From Eubacterium plexicaudatum ASF492 (GTDB lineage: Bacteria > Bacillota > Clostridia > Lachnospirales > Lachnospiraceae), in the NCBI RefSeq assembly GCF_000364225.2, contig NZ_AQFT02000004.1:124001-188000 (forward strand): a DNA stretch of 64,000 bases, written 5' to 3'. The notes beneath the pieces are model-generated. The model did not search any database, was not told the DNA's origin, and saw only the letters and a program-made list of their open reading frames with translations. The stretch's first letter is position 1. Each line of letters opens with the position of its first letter. The position numbers and the translations under genes are program-made. Of this stretch, positions 54,085 to 62,427 are shown in pieces.

Positions 54085-55161
54085 CTAAAATAAATTTACT
54101 TGTCTTAAATGATGTAATACGGTTTGAGAACAGCAATTATATTTTTTGGCTATATCATAGTATTTCATTCCAGAAATAAACATATCTTCCCATTCCTTAT
54201 AAAATTGCTTGTATCCCTCAAATCTCTTATATATTCCAACTTTTCTTAAATATTTTAGAACTGTTGTATTATCTGCTCCATATAATCTAGCAATATGCGT
54301 GTAACCCATTCCATTTAAATACAACTTTTTCCATTCTTCATAATAATCTTCATAAGATGGATAAAATTTCTCTTTATAATCCCATTTATATTTATAATCA
54401 GGAAATGGACATTCTCCAATAAATTCAAAGAACTGTTCCATTTTCTTTTTAGGAATGTAAATTGCATATTGATATTTGTTAGTTGATTTATTTTTGCCAG
54501 CCTTACATAATCTTGCACCAAAATCAGATAATTGAGGAAGTAAAATTCTTTCTTGCTCGTTTTTATCAAAACAATTAGTGGCAATTTTTATACATTGACT
54601 ATTATTTTTAAAAGAGTTGCATATGCTACCATCTCCTATATACCAAATTAAACATATTAAGGGATTTAAAATTAAATCTTCTGGAATATGCTTAATTCCA
54701 TTTTTATACCACCTATAATATTCAGCAGTAAATCCTTGATCTGTAATCGTTCTAAACGTATACCGTAAATACTGCTTCTTTGTTCTTTTATCAATGTATT
54801 CATATTTTTTTATTCCCTCTTTATATGAATATTCCATAAAGTCCTTACATACAAACTCAACATGTTGCTTTGATTTTGAAACATATGTAAACTGTGCATT
54901 TATACCGTTCTTACACTTTATCAGACTACCATCACCTAATAATGCACCACATAACTTATTTCTTTGATATTCTGATAATTCCACTCTATTTGAAACACAC
55001 CAAGCTCCTTGTTTATGAGCTTTTATCCCATAATCTTTTAAGTTTCTTACAACAGTGTCAATAGAACAATTAAAGTATTTTGCAGTTTTAGCTTGTGATA
55101 ATTTCTCCACTACATATTTTTGGTGCAGCTCATTTTTGTCCAAAATAATTCTTTTACTCAA
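54085..55161 (-). CDS. LAGLIDADG homing endonuclease with terminal HTH repeats
   Basis: 358 aa. Two LAGLIDADG motifs: KLCGALLGDGSL (~residues 68-79) and LIWYIGDGSI (~167-176). An N-terminal resolvase-type HTH (KLSQAKTAKYFNCSIDTVVRNL) and two C-terminal copies (GMGYTHIARLYGADNTTVLKYL and GMKYYDIAKKYNCCSQTVLHHL) surround the nuclease. It lies between a remnant Thg1 N-terminus (55154-55265) and the present Thg1 gene, as expected of a mobile gene inserted in Thg1. Confidence 0.9.
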   Translation of the reverse strand: MSKRIILDKNELHQKYVVEKLSQAKTAKYFNCSIDTVVRNLKDYGIKAHKQGAWCVSNRVELSEYQRNKLCGALLGDGSLIKCKNGINAQFTYVSKSKQHVEFVCKDFMEYSYKEGIKKYEYIDKRTKKQYLRYTFRTITDQGFTAEYYRWYKNGIKHIPEDLILNPLICLIWYIGDGSICNSFKNNSQCIKIATNCFDKNEQERILLPQLSDFGARLCKAGKNKSTNKYQYAIYIPKKKMEQFFEFIGECPFPDYKYKWDYKEKFYPSYEDYYEEWKKLYLNGMGYTHIARLYGADNTTVLKYLRKVGIYKRFEGYKQFYKEWEDMFISGMKYYDIAKKYNCCSQTVLHHLRQVNLF

Positions 55162-55265
55162 TTCTTAAAATATTCCTTCTCATTAATCTTGTATTAGGAA
55201 TCTTCTCATAAAATGTTTTCATACGATTTCCCTAAATCATCTCTTTTTATCTTTTTATCACTCAT
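55154..55265 (-). pseudogene. Remnant Thg1 N-terminus upstream of the endonuclease
   Basis: ATG 55265 gives MSDKKIKRDDLG; a one-base slip then gives NRMKTFYEKIPNTRLMRR, which aligns with KRMKKYEAVHKSVLMNR of the downstream Thg1. Homology ends at LMRR, where the endonuclease SD (AGAAGGA) begins. This looks like the severed 5' end of the gene the endonuclease entered. Confidence 0.6.
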
Positions 55266-55266
55266 A

Positions 55267-55527
55267 CTATTTCTCCGTTTCTACTTTATCCCATTGCGCA
55301 CCACGAATACGACCTGCTTTATATAGTTCATCCATTTCTGCCTTCATCCACGTTTTGAAAGATTCATAATCAAAATTATCATCAACATCTACTTCCCACT
55401 CCCACGCACCAAAACATTTATTATATGCTTCTATTGAATTAATCCCTAATTTCTCAAAAACTCTCTCAGCATATGTATTAGGTCTGATACCACCAGGAGC
55501 ACAATCAATTCCAAAATATATCTTCAT
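55267..55527 (-). CDS. Hypothetical protein, 86 aa
   Basis: Start ATG 55527 chosen because GGAGG lies upstream. MKIYFGIDCAPGGIRPNTYAERVFEKLG resembles no named family. The preceding spacer has TGAAA/TTTCA (55551-55566). Confidence 0.55.
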   Translation of the reverse strand: MKIYFGIDCAPGGIRPNTYAERVFEKLGINSIEAYNKCFGAWEWEVDVDDNFDYESFKTWMKAEMDELYKAGRIRGAQWDKVETEK

Positions 55528-55619
55528 AAAATTTTCCTCCAATTTCCCAATGAAATGCGGCTTTCAATGCATGATTTATTTAATTTCCTGTTTTATTTGA
55601 AATATATAGATTGACTGTA

Positions 55620-55817
55620 TTATGTAAGTATGATATTCTGAATTAGGCACTTAACGCAGAGTGCTTGAGAATGTAAAGAAGGAGGTATTGCTATTTTAAC
55701 ATTTATATGGAAAATATTATTTTGTAAAGCAAAAGCATTATTTATCCAAACAATGTAAGCTATCATTCCAACTCCTATTAAACATTCGAAAAATCTCATA
55801 TGCTTCATTTCAACCAT
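55620..55817 (-). CDS. Possible small membrane peptide
   Basis: 65-aa frame with one hydrophobic segment (ECLIGVGMIAYIVWINNAFAL) but a weak SD and no other support. It fills a 320-bp gap (55543-55889) in which I see no other gene. Confidence 0.3.
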   Translation of the reverse strand: MVEMKHMRFFECLIGVGMIAYIVWINNAFALQNNIFHINVKIAIPPSLHSQALCVKCLIQNIILT

Positions 55818-55889
55818 AATCTTTCGTTAGTGGACATCAGTTTCGGACTGTTGTAAGTCCTGTATCTATATAGAAACGGAGGATGTTTT

Positions 55890-56069
55890 ATGGAGCTAAT
55901 TGGAATGATAGCGTCATGGGACTTTTGCCTGTTTCTTCTTGGCATCATCGGTGTTACTGTTTTTACATGGGTTCACAAGGTCATATCAAAGTGTAACCCA
56001 AAAATATTTGCTATCATTTGCGTGATAATAGCATATTTTGCAATTACATACATCCGGCAATGTTGTTAA
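55890..56069 (+). CDS. Small membrane protein, 59 aa
   Basis: ATG after CGGAGG. Two hydrophobic segments (FCLFLLGIIGVTVFTWV and IFAIICVIIAYFAITYI) joined by a short basic loop, ending RQCC. Rightward single gene with a terminator; upstream only a weak promoter-like TATATA is visible. Possible inner-membrane moron or holin-like protein. Confidence 0.65.
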   Translation: MELIGMIASWDFCLFLLGIIGVTVFTWVHKVISKCNPKIFAIICVIIAYFAITYIRQCC

Positions 56070-56083
56070 GAAACTGGTCAGAG

Positions 56084-56112
56084 AAGATCGGATTAGCTAC
56101 CCGGTCTTTTTC
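56084..56112 (+). terminator. Intrinsic terminator
   Basis: AAGATCGG/CCGGTCTT (one G-U pair), 9-nt loop, then TTT and further T-rich sequence. Confidence 0.75.
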
Positions 56113-56207
56113 TGTTTTTACATCCTCCGTAATCCGCGATTTTTTAGTGAAATAATCTGCTATATTACTTCCATATTATGTACTGATATTTTTAATATTT
56201 GTAACAG

Positions 56208-56408
56208 TTAACATCTCATATCAAATCTATGTGTATCCTTATTAACAACCTGTGTTATATATTGTTCAAATGAATTTTTAGCATCGTCAATATTATTTAC
56301 TTCATAACGCATTCCATCACAACCTTGTTTTTCAATCCACATATTCTGTCTTCCTCCACAGGAAGTATAAAAACGTATATGTAAATTAAAATTCATATCA
56401 AAATTCAT
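56208..56408 (-). CDS. Hypothetical protein, 66 aa
   Basis: ATG after GAGGTG. FYTSCGGRQNMWIEKQGCDGMRYEV suggests a small beta-hairpin protein. Unknown. Confidence 0.55.
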   Translation of the reverse strand: MNFDMNFNLHIRFYTSCGGRQNMWIEKQGCDGMRYEVNNIDDAKNSFEQYITQVVNKDTHRFDMRC

Positions 56409-56419
56409 TTTTATTCACC

Positions 56420-56836
56420 TCACAATAAACATGGTAATGCTTTTAAATATTTTTCTTTTAACTCATCTGTTAAAGTTTCTATCTGAGTAAGATGATCTTT
56501 AACATCTGCAAGTTTAACTAAGTATGCTTCTGGATAATTAATATAGTTTTCTTTGATTTTATTCAAATACTGCTCATATGTATCTTCTTTATTTTTTGTA
56601 ATTAAGTTTAAACATGTTTCTACTCTGTAGTTAAAGCATCCATTATAATCTTCTAAATTGAAATCTGTATCTTCTAACAAATCATGCATTAGTGCTAAAA
56701 CAATGCAATCGTCTAATTTATCTACAGGAATTAAATTGTTGTTTGCTACATTTACTGTTACACGGACAGCGTGATAAAAAGCGTCCTTATTATAGTATTT
56801 TTCTGCTATTTTTAAAGCATCAATAAAATCACTCAT
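56420..56836 (-). CDS. HD-domain phosphohydrolase
   Basis: 138 aa. YHAVRVTVNVANN followed by CIVLALMHDLLEDTDF gives the H...HD...D ligands of the HD superfamily, in the RelA/SpoT/Mesh1-like arrangement (HD then ED). It may degrade (p)ppGpp or another nucleotide. Compact single domain without a synthetase. First gene below the membrane-protein unit. Confidence 0.8.
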   Translation of the reverse strand: MSDFIDALKIAEKYYNKDAFYHAVRVTVNVANNNLIPVDKLDDCIVLALMHDLLEDTDFNLEDYNGCFNYRVETCLNLITKNKEDTYEQYLNKIKENYINYPEAYLVKLADVKDHLTQIETLTDELKEKYLKALPCLL

Positions 56837-56851
56837 TTATCTATCCCTCCC

Positions 56852-57115
56852 TTATCTGTAAAACATGTTCATAATGTCATATAATGGTGTAAAATAAACT
56901 TTCTGATGAAAACCATATTTTTTATCATATTCTTGAACTTTTCCTTTTAAAGTACTATACAGATCCTGAACTTCTTTTAATAGCTTCCTACGTTCGGTCT
57001 CAAATTGTTCTTTCTTAATTCTTTCTTCTTCAACCCTTTTCTTTTCTGAATTTTCATGATCTAAACATTCTTCCTCTGTATTAAATACTTTTCCATCATC
57101 ACTAATATATCTCAT
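56852..57115 (-). CDS. Coiled-coil protein with C2H2-like start
   Basis: 87 aa. YISDDGKVFNTEEECLDHE is a short motif common at the start of phage zinc-finger-like proteins, followed by a charged coiled coil (KRVEEERIKKEQFETERRKLLK). Function unknown. Confidence 0.6.
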   Translation of the reverse strand: MRYISDDGKVFNTEEECLDHENSEKKRVEEERIKKEQFETERRKLLKEVQDLYSTLKGKVQEYDKKYGFHQKVYFTPLYDIMNMFYR

Positions 57116-57136
57116 TATTTTTTATCCTTTCTATTA

Positions 57137-57667
57137 TTAATAATATTTTCCTACGACTTTTTTAACTGGTATATCGACAGGGCAATTATTGAGTTTTTCA
57201 ATTCTTGTAATTTTGATTGGAGATAATCCATTTTGGTTATGTACCATAACCACATCTCCTATGTTAAAATCAGCAATACGATCATCCTTCCAGTTACTTG
57301 GTATCCTCCATACTCGTTCTTTTTTGCTTCTTGAATAAAGAAGCGTACCAAAAACATATGTGGTATTAGATTCTCTATAAGTTAATTTTTTTGGTTTAGA
57401 TTGTTTAGGAAGCATTCTTTTACGGCTCCATTTCTTTCTCTTTTTATCTGATATTTTTACTTCTACAATTTCTATGCCAACTTCTTTTAAAACAAGATAC
57501 TGAATATATCCGTCTATAAGAACATTGTTATGATCGACTATAATATAACGATCCTGTTTTTTATGTATTTCCCAATATGCTTTGCATACAGCCACTTTTT
57601 CTTCTTTTGGAAGTGTAGTTGAAAAAGAATCTTTAATTTTTATGTTTTCAAGTCTCATGTATGTCAC
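57137..57667 (-). CDS. ParB/Srx-fold protein with C-terminal barrel
   Basis: 176 aa, GTG start after GGAGGG. KKQDRYIIVDHNNVLIDGYIQYLVLKEVGIEIVEVKIS has the ParB/sulfiredoxin core (strand-DG-helix). A basic linker and a small barrel (FNIGDVVMVHNQNGLSPIKITRIE) follow. First of four ParB-fold-type genes within 6 kb. DNA-linked regulation is plausible; no HTH is visible. Confidence 0.65.
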   Translation of the reverse strand: MTYMRLENIKIKDSFSTTLPKEEKVAVCKAYWEIHKKQDRYIIVDHNNVLIDGYIQYLVLKEVGIEIVEVKISDKKRKKWSRKRMLPKQSKPKKLTYRESNTTYVFGTLLYSRSKKERVWRIPSNWKDDRIADFNIGDVVMVHNQNGLSPIKITRIEKLNNCPVDIPVKKVVGKYY

Positions 57668-57681
57668 TATATTATCCCTCC

Positions 57682-59844
57682 CTATGCACTTTTCTTTTTT
57701 ACAGTATTTTTAGCTGCATGAAACTGATTTAAGCTTTCTTTCATATATAAGTAATTGGTTTTTTGATCAACTTCGTATGTATTATTATTTTTAGCATATT
57801 CAGTTAGCCATTCGTCTAAATCAATATCTGCATTATATGAATAAGCAACCAATGCTAATAAAGATAATTGATTTTCTTTATCTAATAGCTTTGAACCAAT
57901 TTTAATAGTATTTTCTGTTAGATATTCTAACGACTCTTTGTAGAAATCTAAATTATTTGCTGCACTGTCTTTATCCACTCCAACATTCTCTGATATGAAT
58001 AAAACTTCATTAATATTTTTATCTGATCGAATTTTAATATCCACTTCGTTAGTTTCTGTAATATGTAAATATTCAAGCATAAGTTTTTCAAGTAAGTTTA
58101 TTTTTTTCTCAACAACACTTTTATCTTTTGTTGACTTTGTTTTTATAAGAATATTATCAAAAGATTCACCATCAATTTCTTTGCTATGTAAAGCATTATT
58201 AAATTCTTTCATAAAATCAATAAATTTATGATCATCGAAATTAAGCTTTATAAATCTTGAAAAAAGCCCAAACCATAAAAATGAATCTTTCACATTAAAT
58301 AATTTTGCCACATCTTCATTGCTAACAGTAGTTAAACGTTCAACAAGAGAATAAAATTCAGTGAAATTAGAATCACTTGCTTCTTCAGTTAAAAATTCGC
58401 ACATCTTTTCAAAATCACAATATTCATCTATAAAATCTGAAACCATAATACTTTCAACAATAATTCTTCTAAGTGCGCCTGATGTATTAGAATTACCAGT
58501 ATATGAACTTCCATAATATTCTGGCTGAAAGAACTGCATTTTTGCAATTTTTTCAACTAATTCGGCAAAATCTTCATCTAAACCTAACCATCCATTTTGG
58601 GCTTTGTTCATAGGTCTGCTACGATTGAACCGTGCAATATCGTCGGCAATATCTTTCTTTGTACAGTTCATATTATATAAAACAGGGATTTGACGATCTT
58701 TAAATATATCTTGTAATTCTTCTGGAAGTTGCGAAAATTTTTTGCTACGAATATCAAAAACTTTCCATTCCATATCTGTAAATCCATCTCCATTTAATAC
58801 TTCATAACCGTTTTCATCTATTTTAGGAGCTTGATATTTAATATTATAATTTTTAACATTTTTTGATATAGCAAATCCGTCATTCAGATAGTCATCTAAT
58901 GTTGTACACCGTTGCTTTCCGTCAATTAACCATTGCATTTTTAATCCATTTTTTATTTCTTCTGAAATAATAATTTGTGTAAGTGATTTTCCCCTTAAAA
59001 TATCAGAAATTAGCTCGCTTTTTGCGAATGGTTTCCATTGTCCACTATGACGTTGCAAAATATGATCATCCCTGATACGTTTTTTCTTTAATTGTTTACT
59101 GATTGACTCAATAGAATAACTTGTATTCTTGTATGTTTCAGACACATCCTCTGTTACAACAGTTTCATTCATTTCGTATTCCTCCGAATCATATTTTTCA
59201 TTAAAAAGAATTCTTTTATTATCATAGGAACATATAATATTCCATGCATCTCGATATTGTGCATCTGATAAATTCAGCCATTTTTTGATATCTTTTGATG
59301 AATACCCCTTCATGATATGTTTTACAATATTCTTTTGTATATTAGATAGTCTTTGCAAAAAATTTTCTATCTTATCGCTATATTCATTTGTTTCTTCACC
59401 AATAACATCATCAATATTAAAATCAGATTGTAATGTATCTCCAATAGTTAAACCATCTTCATCTCCAATTGGTGTATCTATAGAAATATTAGATATATAT
59501 TCTTTTTTCTTTACAGTTTTACCATTTTCATCTGTTTCTTCTTTTTTAACAACTACCTGTCTTTTTTCTCTATTTCTATATGTCATTTCTTTACGAACAG
59601 AAAATTTAATTACACCAATAGCATAATCCATAAATGATTTTCCTTTAGAAGGATCATATGTTTCTCTTGCAATACTAAGTTCATATCCAGCTCTTGAATA
59701 GAAACAATCATAATCCATTTGTGACAAACCACCGAATTTTAACATTTCCTTGTTGCAAATTTTCTTCAATTTACTTTGGTTATTTGTATAAAAATCTTCA
59801 ATTGTTGATTCTATTTCTTTTTTTACTAATTCTGTATGCTCCAT
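57682..59844 (-). CDS. Sigma-factor-like domain fused to DUF262
   Basis: About 720 aa. Residues 1-215 look like a sigma-70 family protein: region 2 (SQMDYDCFYSRAGYELSIA..YDPSKGKSFMDYAIGVIKFSVRKEM), the linker SIDTPIGDEDGLTIGDTL and a region-4-like HTH (FLQRLSNIQKNIVKHIMKGYSSKDIKKWL). From about 260 on it is DUF262: RQHSGQWKPF-type entry, MQWLIDGKQRCTTLDDYLNDGF (the DGxQR motif) and FNRSRPMNKAQ. DUF262 (GmrS/ParB-like) binds and hydrolyses nucleotides. I know of no characterised protein with this pairing. Confidence 0.8.
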   Translation of the reverse strand: MEHTELVKKEIESTIEDFYTNNQSKLKKICNKEMLKFGGLSQMDYDCFYSRAGYELSIARETYDPSKGKSFMDYAIGVIKFSVRKEMTYRNREKRQVVVKKEETDENGKTVKKKEYISNISIDTPIGDEDGLTIGDTLQSDFNIDDVIGEETNEYSDKIENFLQRLSNIQKNIVKHIMKGYSSKDIKKWLNLSDAQYRDAWNIICSYDNKRILFNEKYDSEEYEMNETVVTEDVSETYKNTSYSIESISKQLKKKRIRDDHILQRHSGQWKPFAKSELISDILRGKSLTQIIISEEIKNGLKMQWLIDGKQRCTTLDDYLNDGFAISKNVKNYNIKYQAPKIDENGYEVLNGDGFTDMEWKVFDIRSKKFSQLPEELQDIFKDRQIPVLYNMNCTKKDIADDIARFNRSRPMNKAQNGWLGLDEDFAELVEKIAKMQFFQPEYYGSSYTGNSNTSGALRRIIVESIMVSDFIDEYCDFEKMCEFLTEEASDSNFTEFYSLVERLTTVSNEDVAKLFNVKDSFLWFGLFSRFIKLNFDDHKFIDFMKEFNNALHSKEIDGESFDNILIKTKSTKDKSVVEKKINLLEKLMLEYLHITETNEVDIKIRSDKNINEVLFISENVGVDKDSAANNLDFYKESLEYLTENTIKIGSKLLDKENQLSLLALVAYSYNADIDLDEWLTEYAKNNNTYEVDQKTNYLYMKESLNQFHAAKNTVKKKSA

Positions 59845-59859
59845 TTTAGACACATCCAA

Positions 59860-60050
59860 TCTGATTTATATATTATATATTTCTACACTATGAAAGTATA
59901 TAGCAGTGCTTATAGCAACATTATTTGTACAAATAATTGACATAAGCAATACTGTGTAGTGCAAAAAGCAATATGTCAAGTAATATTTCAAAATAATTCG
60001 TTGACATAGGCAACATTGTTTGTTATTTTTATATTAACGAGGTGGCTACA
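59860..60050. promoter_or_regulatory. Divergent control region with repeated repressor-type sites
   Basis: TTGACATAAGCAA at 59937, TTGACATAGGCAA at 60001 and an inverted TTGACATATTGC at about 59980-59969, plus TATAGCAACATT and TATAGCAGTGC, suggest several binding sites for one regulator. The sites lie between the sigma-DUF262 gene and the XRE repressor gene. Confidence 0.6.
60001..60029 (+). promoter_or_regulatory. Promoter of the XRE repressor gene
   Basis: TTGACA (60001-60006), 17 nt, TATTTT (60024-60029); the -35 is embedded in one of the repeated sites, consistent with autoregulation. Confidence 0.65.
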
Positions 60051-60365
60051 ATGATTTACGATAGACTAAAAATACTTTTGAATGAACTTAATATCTCTCA
60101 GCGTCAATTTGCAACAAAGATAAATCTTGATCCTGGATATTTTTCAAAAATCATGCGTGGTAAGGTTAATCCACCAGATCGAATTTTATTACTTATTGAA
60201 AATGTCTTTAATGTAAACAAAGACTGGTTAGAAAATGGGGTAGGAGAGATATTTCCCAATCAAGGAGTCTCGTTAGCTAAAAAACAGGTTTTAGATTCAA
60301 TTGATACTTTAACTGATGAACAAATAGATGCTGTATCTGCTTTTATCAAATATTTAACTGAATAA
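60051..60365 (+). CDS. XRE-family repressor (cI-like)
   Basis: 104 aa from ATG 60051 (GAGGTGG upstream). An N-terminal HTH (NISQRQFATKINLDPGYFSKIMRGKVNPP) and WLENGVGEIF are typical of short phage/ICE repressors; the C-terminus is a helical dimerisation tail. The only intact regulator of this type in the window. It probably controls the divergent sigma-DUF262 operon. Confidence 0.88.
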   Translation: MIYDRLKILLNELNISQRQFATKINLDPGYFSKIMRGKVNPPDRILLLIENVFNVNKDWLENGVGEIFPNQGVSLAKKQVLDSIDTLTDEQIDAVSAFIKYLTE

Positions 60366-60409
60366 TATTTTTATGATTATTGTTTCCTTTCTTTTATGAG
60401 GTGATATAT

Positions 60410-60566
60410 ATGACTACTAATAATCAAGATATACCATATCTGTAGATGATGATATGTTCCCCCAAATTGAAGTTTTTCGTTTTAAGCATCGTTATCAAAT
60501 ACATTCAGAAGCTACTGTTTAACTAATACGCTTAGGACTTGATCTTTTTGGAAAAGAAACAGGATG
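60410..60566 (+). pseudogene. Ribbon-helix-helix-type protein, broken
   Basis: ATG 60410 after GAGGTG. After seven residues a one-base slip is needed to read ISVDDDMFPQIEVFRFKHRYQIHSEATV, then an in-frame TAA interrupts a conserved helix before LIRLGLDLFGKETG. The arrangement recalls small RHH DNA-binding proteins. Both defects are within 90 bp. Confidence 0.55.
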
Positions 60567-60592
60567 AGGAATAATACTATTATCCCTTTTTC

Positions 60593-60778
60593 TTATGTAT
60601 TTGTAAATCTTTTGATAATTTCCTGAAAGTTTGTAAATTTAGTATATTTTCTATACTTACAATTTCCACATTCACAATATGGTTTATGTAAAAATTGTTT
60701 GCTTCCATCTTTATTTTTCTTTTGCTCATATCTTGTCCCAGTAATACTCATTACTTTATTGCATGTTTTGCATATCAT
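60593..60778 (-). CDS. Small zinc-ribbon protein, 61 aa
   Basis: CKTCNKVM..YCECGNCKYRKY gives two CxxC pairs. ATG overlaps the end of the upstream gene. Function unknown; probably translationally coupled. Confidence 0.6.
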   Translation of the reverse strand: MICKTCNKVMSITGTRYEQKKNKDGSKQFLHKPYCECGNCKYRKYTKFTNFQEIIKRFTNT

Positions 60779-61363
60779 CTGATTCCTCCTCTATAATTCT
60801 GAATCTGTACTTTCTACCAATTAACCCCTTAATAGCTTTTTTAACTTTTTCACGTTGTAAACATGTAGGATTTATTTCTTTTAAAACATTTTCTACAATC
60901 AAGATCTCATCTTTATATTCCCTTCTTTTCTTTCGATTTTCACGAATCCTTTTGTATATTAACCATCCGCCATATAAATCTAACGGCTTTTCCATTTCGA
61001 TAATATGTAAAATATCAAGAAGTTCTTTATCTGATTTTGTTAAATCTCCAATCAAATCCTTTTCTCTATTTTTTGCTTCATTTATAATATCAGCGCAAGT
61101 TCCAAATTTTTCAATCCATCTTGTTACGTTCTTTGGAACTTCATATTCCTTATTTTCTAATTTTCTTTTGTTTTCTGATTTTGGTTTTATTTCTGGAACA
61201 GCTTCTACTTCAAATTTTAATCTTTGAAGATTCTTTGGAAGATGTTCCAGAATATTTTTTGCTTTAGTAAATTCAAAAATATCCTTTTCAGTTTCTGAGC
61301 AGGTTTCAGCTTTCCCATTTTTGCTTAATTTTATATACAGTTTTTCGTAATTTCTTATTACAT
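60756..61363 (-). CDS. Hypothetical protein, about 200 aa, start disrupted
   Basis: The frame is open from about 61370 but has no ATG/GTG/TTG until 61055, inside an obvious protein (RNYEKLYIKLSKNGKAETCSETEKDIFEF..VPKNVTRWIEKFG..). ATG 61363, overlapping the DUF262 stop, enters this frame if one base is added after it (MVIRNYEKL..). The C-terminal half is basic and helical, DNA-binding in character. Unknown family. Confidence 0.55.
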
Positions 61364-62404
61364 ATTTAATTGTTTATCGCCTCTTTTCTCATTGAAATAT
61401 TTGTCAAAACTTTTCTTTATCTCATTTAATCGTGTTTTAACTGCAGAGTTTTTCCCTGTTCCCCTTCCAGCAGCTTCATTGTATGCTTTTGATATAGTTG
61501 GTGATTTTTTACCAGAGAAAAAATTTACAAACCATTCCATCATTTCTTCATCCGATATTCCAGTTTCAATAGATTCTGCAATTACAGGCACAATACTAAT
61601 TATATGTGTTCTTGCATATATTCTTTTTGCAATTTTCTTGTCTTCAATAAGTGAATGAATGTTATAAATACGATCAAATACATTTCCAAGTAAGATTTCA
61701 TCATTCTGTGTAATATCAACTTCTTTCATATATGGTCTAATCCACTTTGTATCAGTAGAAACATTTTCATCATTTAGAACGGCGTGTGCTTTTACTATCA
61801 AATCTTCATTAACATGTCCATCTAAAGCAGTTTCACTTAATGCATCTGTAAACACCTTGTGCTTTCCAAGTTTTATAATTTGATCTTTAGACTTCGCTTT
61901 TACACGATTCATCGTTGCAGCATTTAAAGTTTGTCCGTTATTCAAGTTATAAAACGTATCAGCAACTTCTTCCTGTTCTGCATTATCTGTATAGCAAATT
62001 GTAAAATTGTAATCTTTGACAGATTCCTGAAAGCATGTTGGAAGTTCACTGTATTTTAATCCATTAAGATCAATTTCTTCTAATTCTCCATCATCATTTA
62101 TAACCATAAATGTGTCTAAATCACTTAATGCAAATTCATCGTTAAGAAATTTCACCACAGTAAGTGCTCTCTGCTTTCCATCTTCTCCTTCAAATACATC
62201 ATCTACCTTATTGAAATATAACGGAGGAACTGCTCTTTCTAGAATTAAAGAGCGAATAAATGAAGATTTCTTTTCATTTTTCTTCCATACATATCCTCTC
62301 TGGATGTCAATATTAAAATTTACAGTACCATCAGCTATTAATTCTGCAAGTTTTCTTGCTGTCCAATGTATTTCTGAATTTTGCGCTCCTTTGATAATCT
62401 TCAT
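61358..62404 (-). CDS. DUF262 (GmrS/ParB-like) protein
   Basis: 348 aa from ATG 62404 (CGGAGG upstream). WTARKLAELIADGTVNFNIDIQRGYVWKKNEKKSSFIRSLI and FEGEDGKQRALTVVKFLNDEFAL are the DUF262 substrate and DGxQR motifs; LNNGQTLNAATMNR is the family's R(x)N segment. No DUF1524 nuclease follows, so it is not a complete GmrSD restriction enzyme. Second DUF262 gene within 4 kb. Confidence 0.88.
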   Translation of the reverse strand: MKIIKGAQNSEIHWTARKLAELIADGTVNFNIDIQRGYVWKKNEKKSSFIRSLILERAVPPLYFNKVDDVFEGEDGKQRALTVVKFLNDEFALSDLDTFMVINDDGELEEIDLNGLKYSELPTCFQESVKDYNFTICYTDNAEQEEVADTFYNLNNGQTLNAATMNRVKAKSKDQIIKLGKHKVFTDALSETALDGHVNEDLIVKAHAVLNDENVSTDTKWIRPYMKEVDITQNDEILLGNVFDRIYNIHSLIEDKKIAKRIYARTHIISIVPVIAESIETGISDEEMMEWFVNFFSGKKSPTISKAYNEAAGRGTGKNSAVKTRLNEIKKSFDKYFNEKRGDKQLNM

Positions 62405-62427
62405 GATAAATTCCTCCGTTTTTTGCT

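Noticed and set aside
54085..55265. Group I intron containing the LAGLIDADG gene
   Set aside because: The endonuclease has its own start, no exon junction with a U/G boundary joins the Thg1 parts in frame, and the downstream Thg1 has its own N-terminus. Free-standing insertion fits better.
61358..62404. GmrSD-type IV restriction system
   Set aside because: The DUF1524 His-Me nuclease domain is absent from both DUF262 proteins and from their neighbours.
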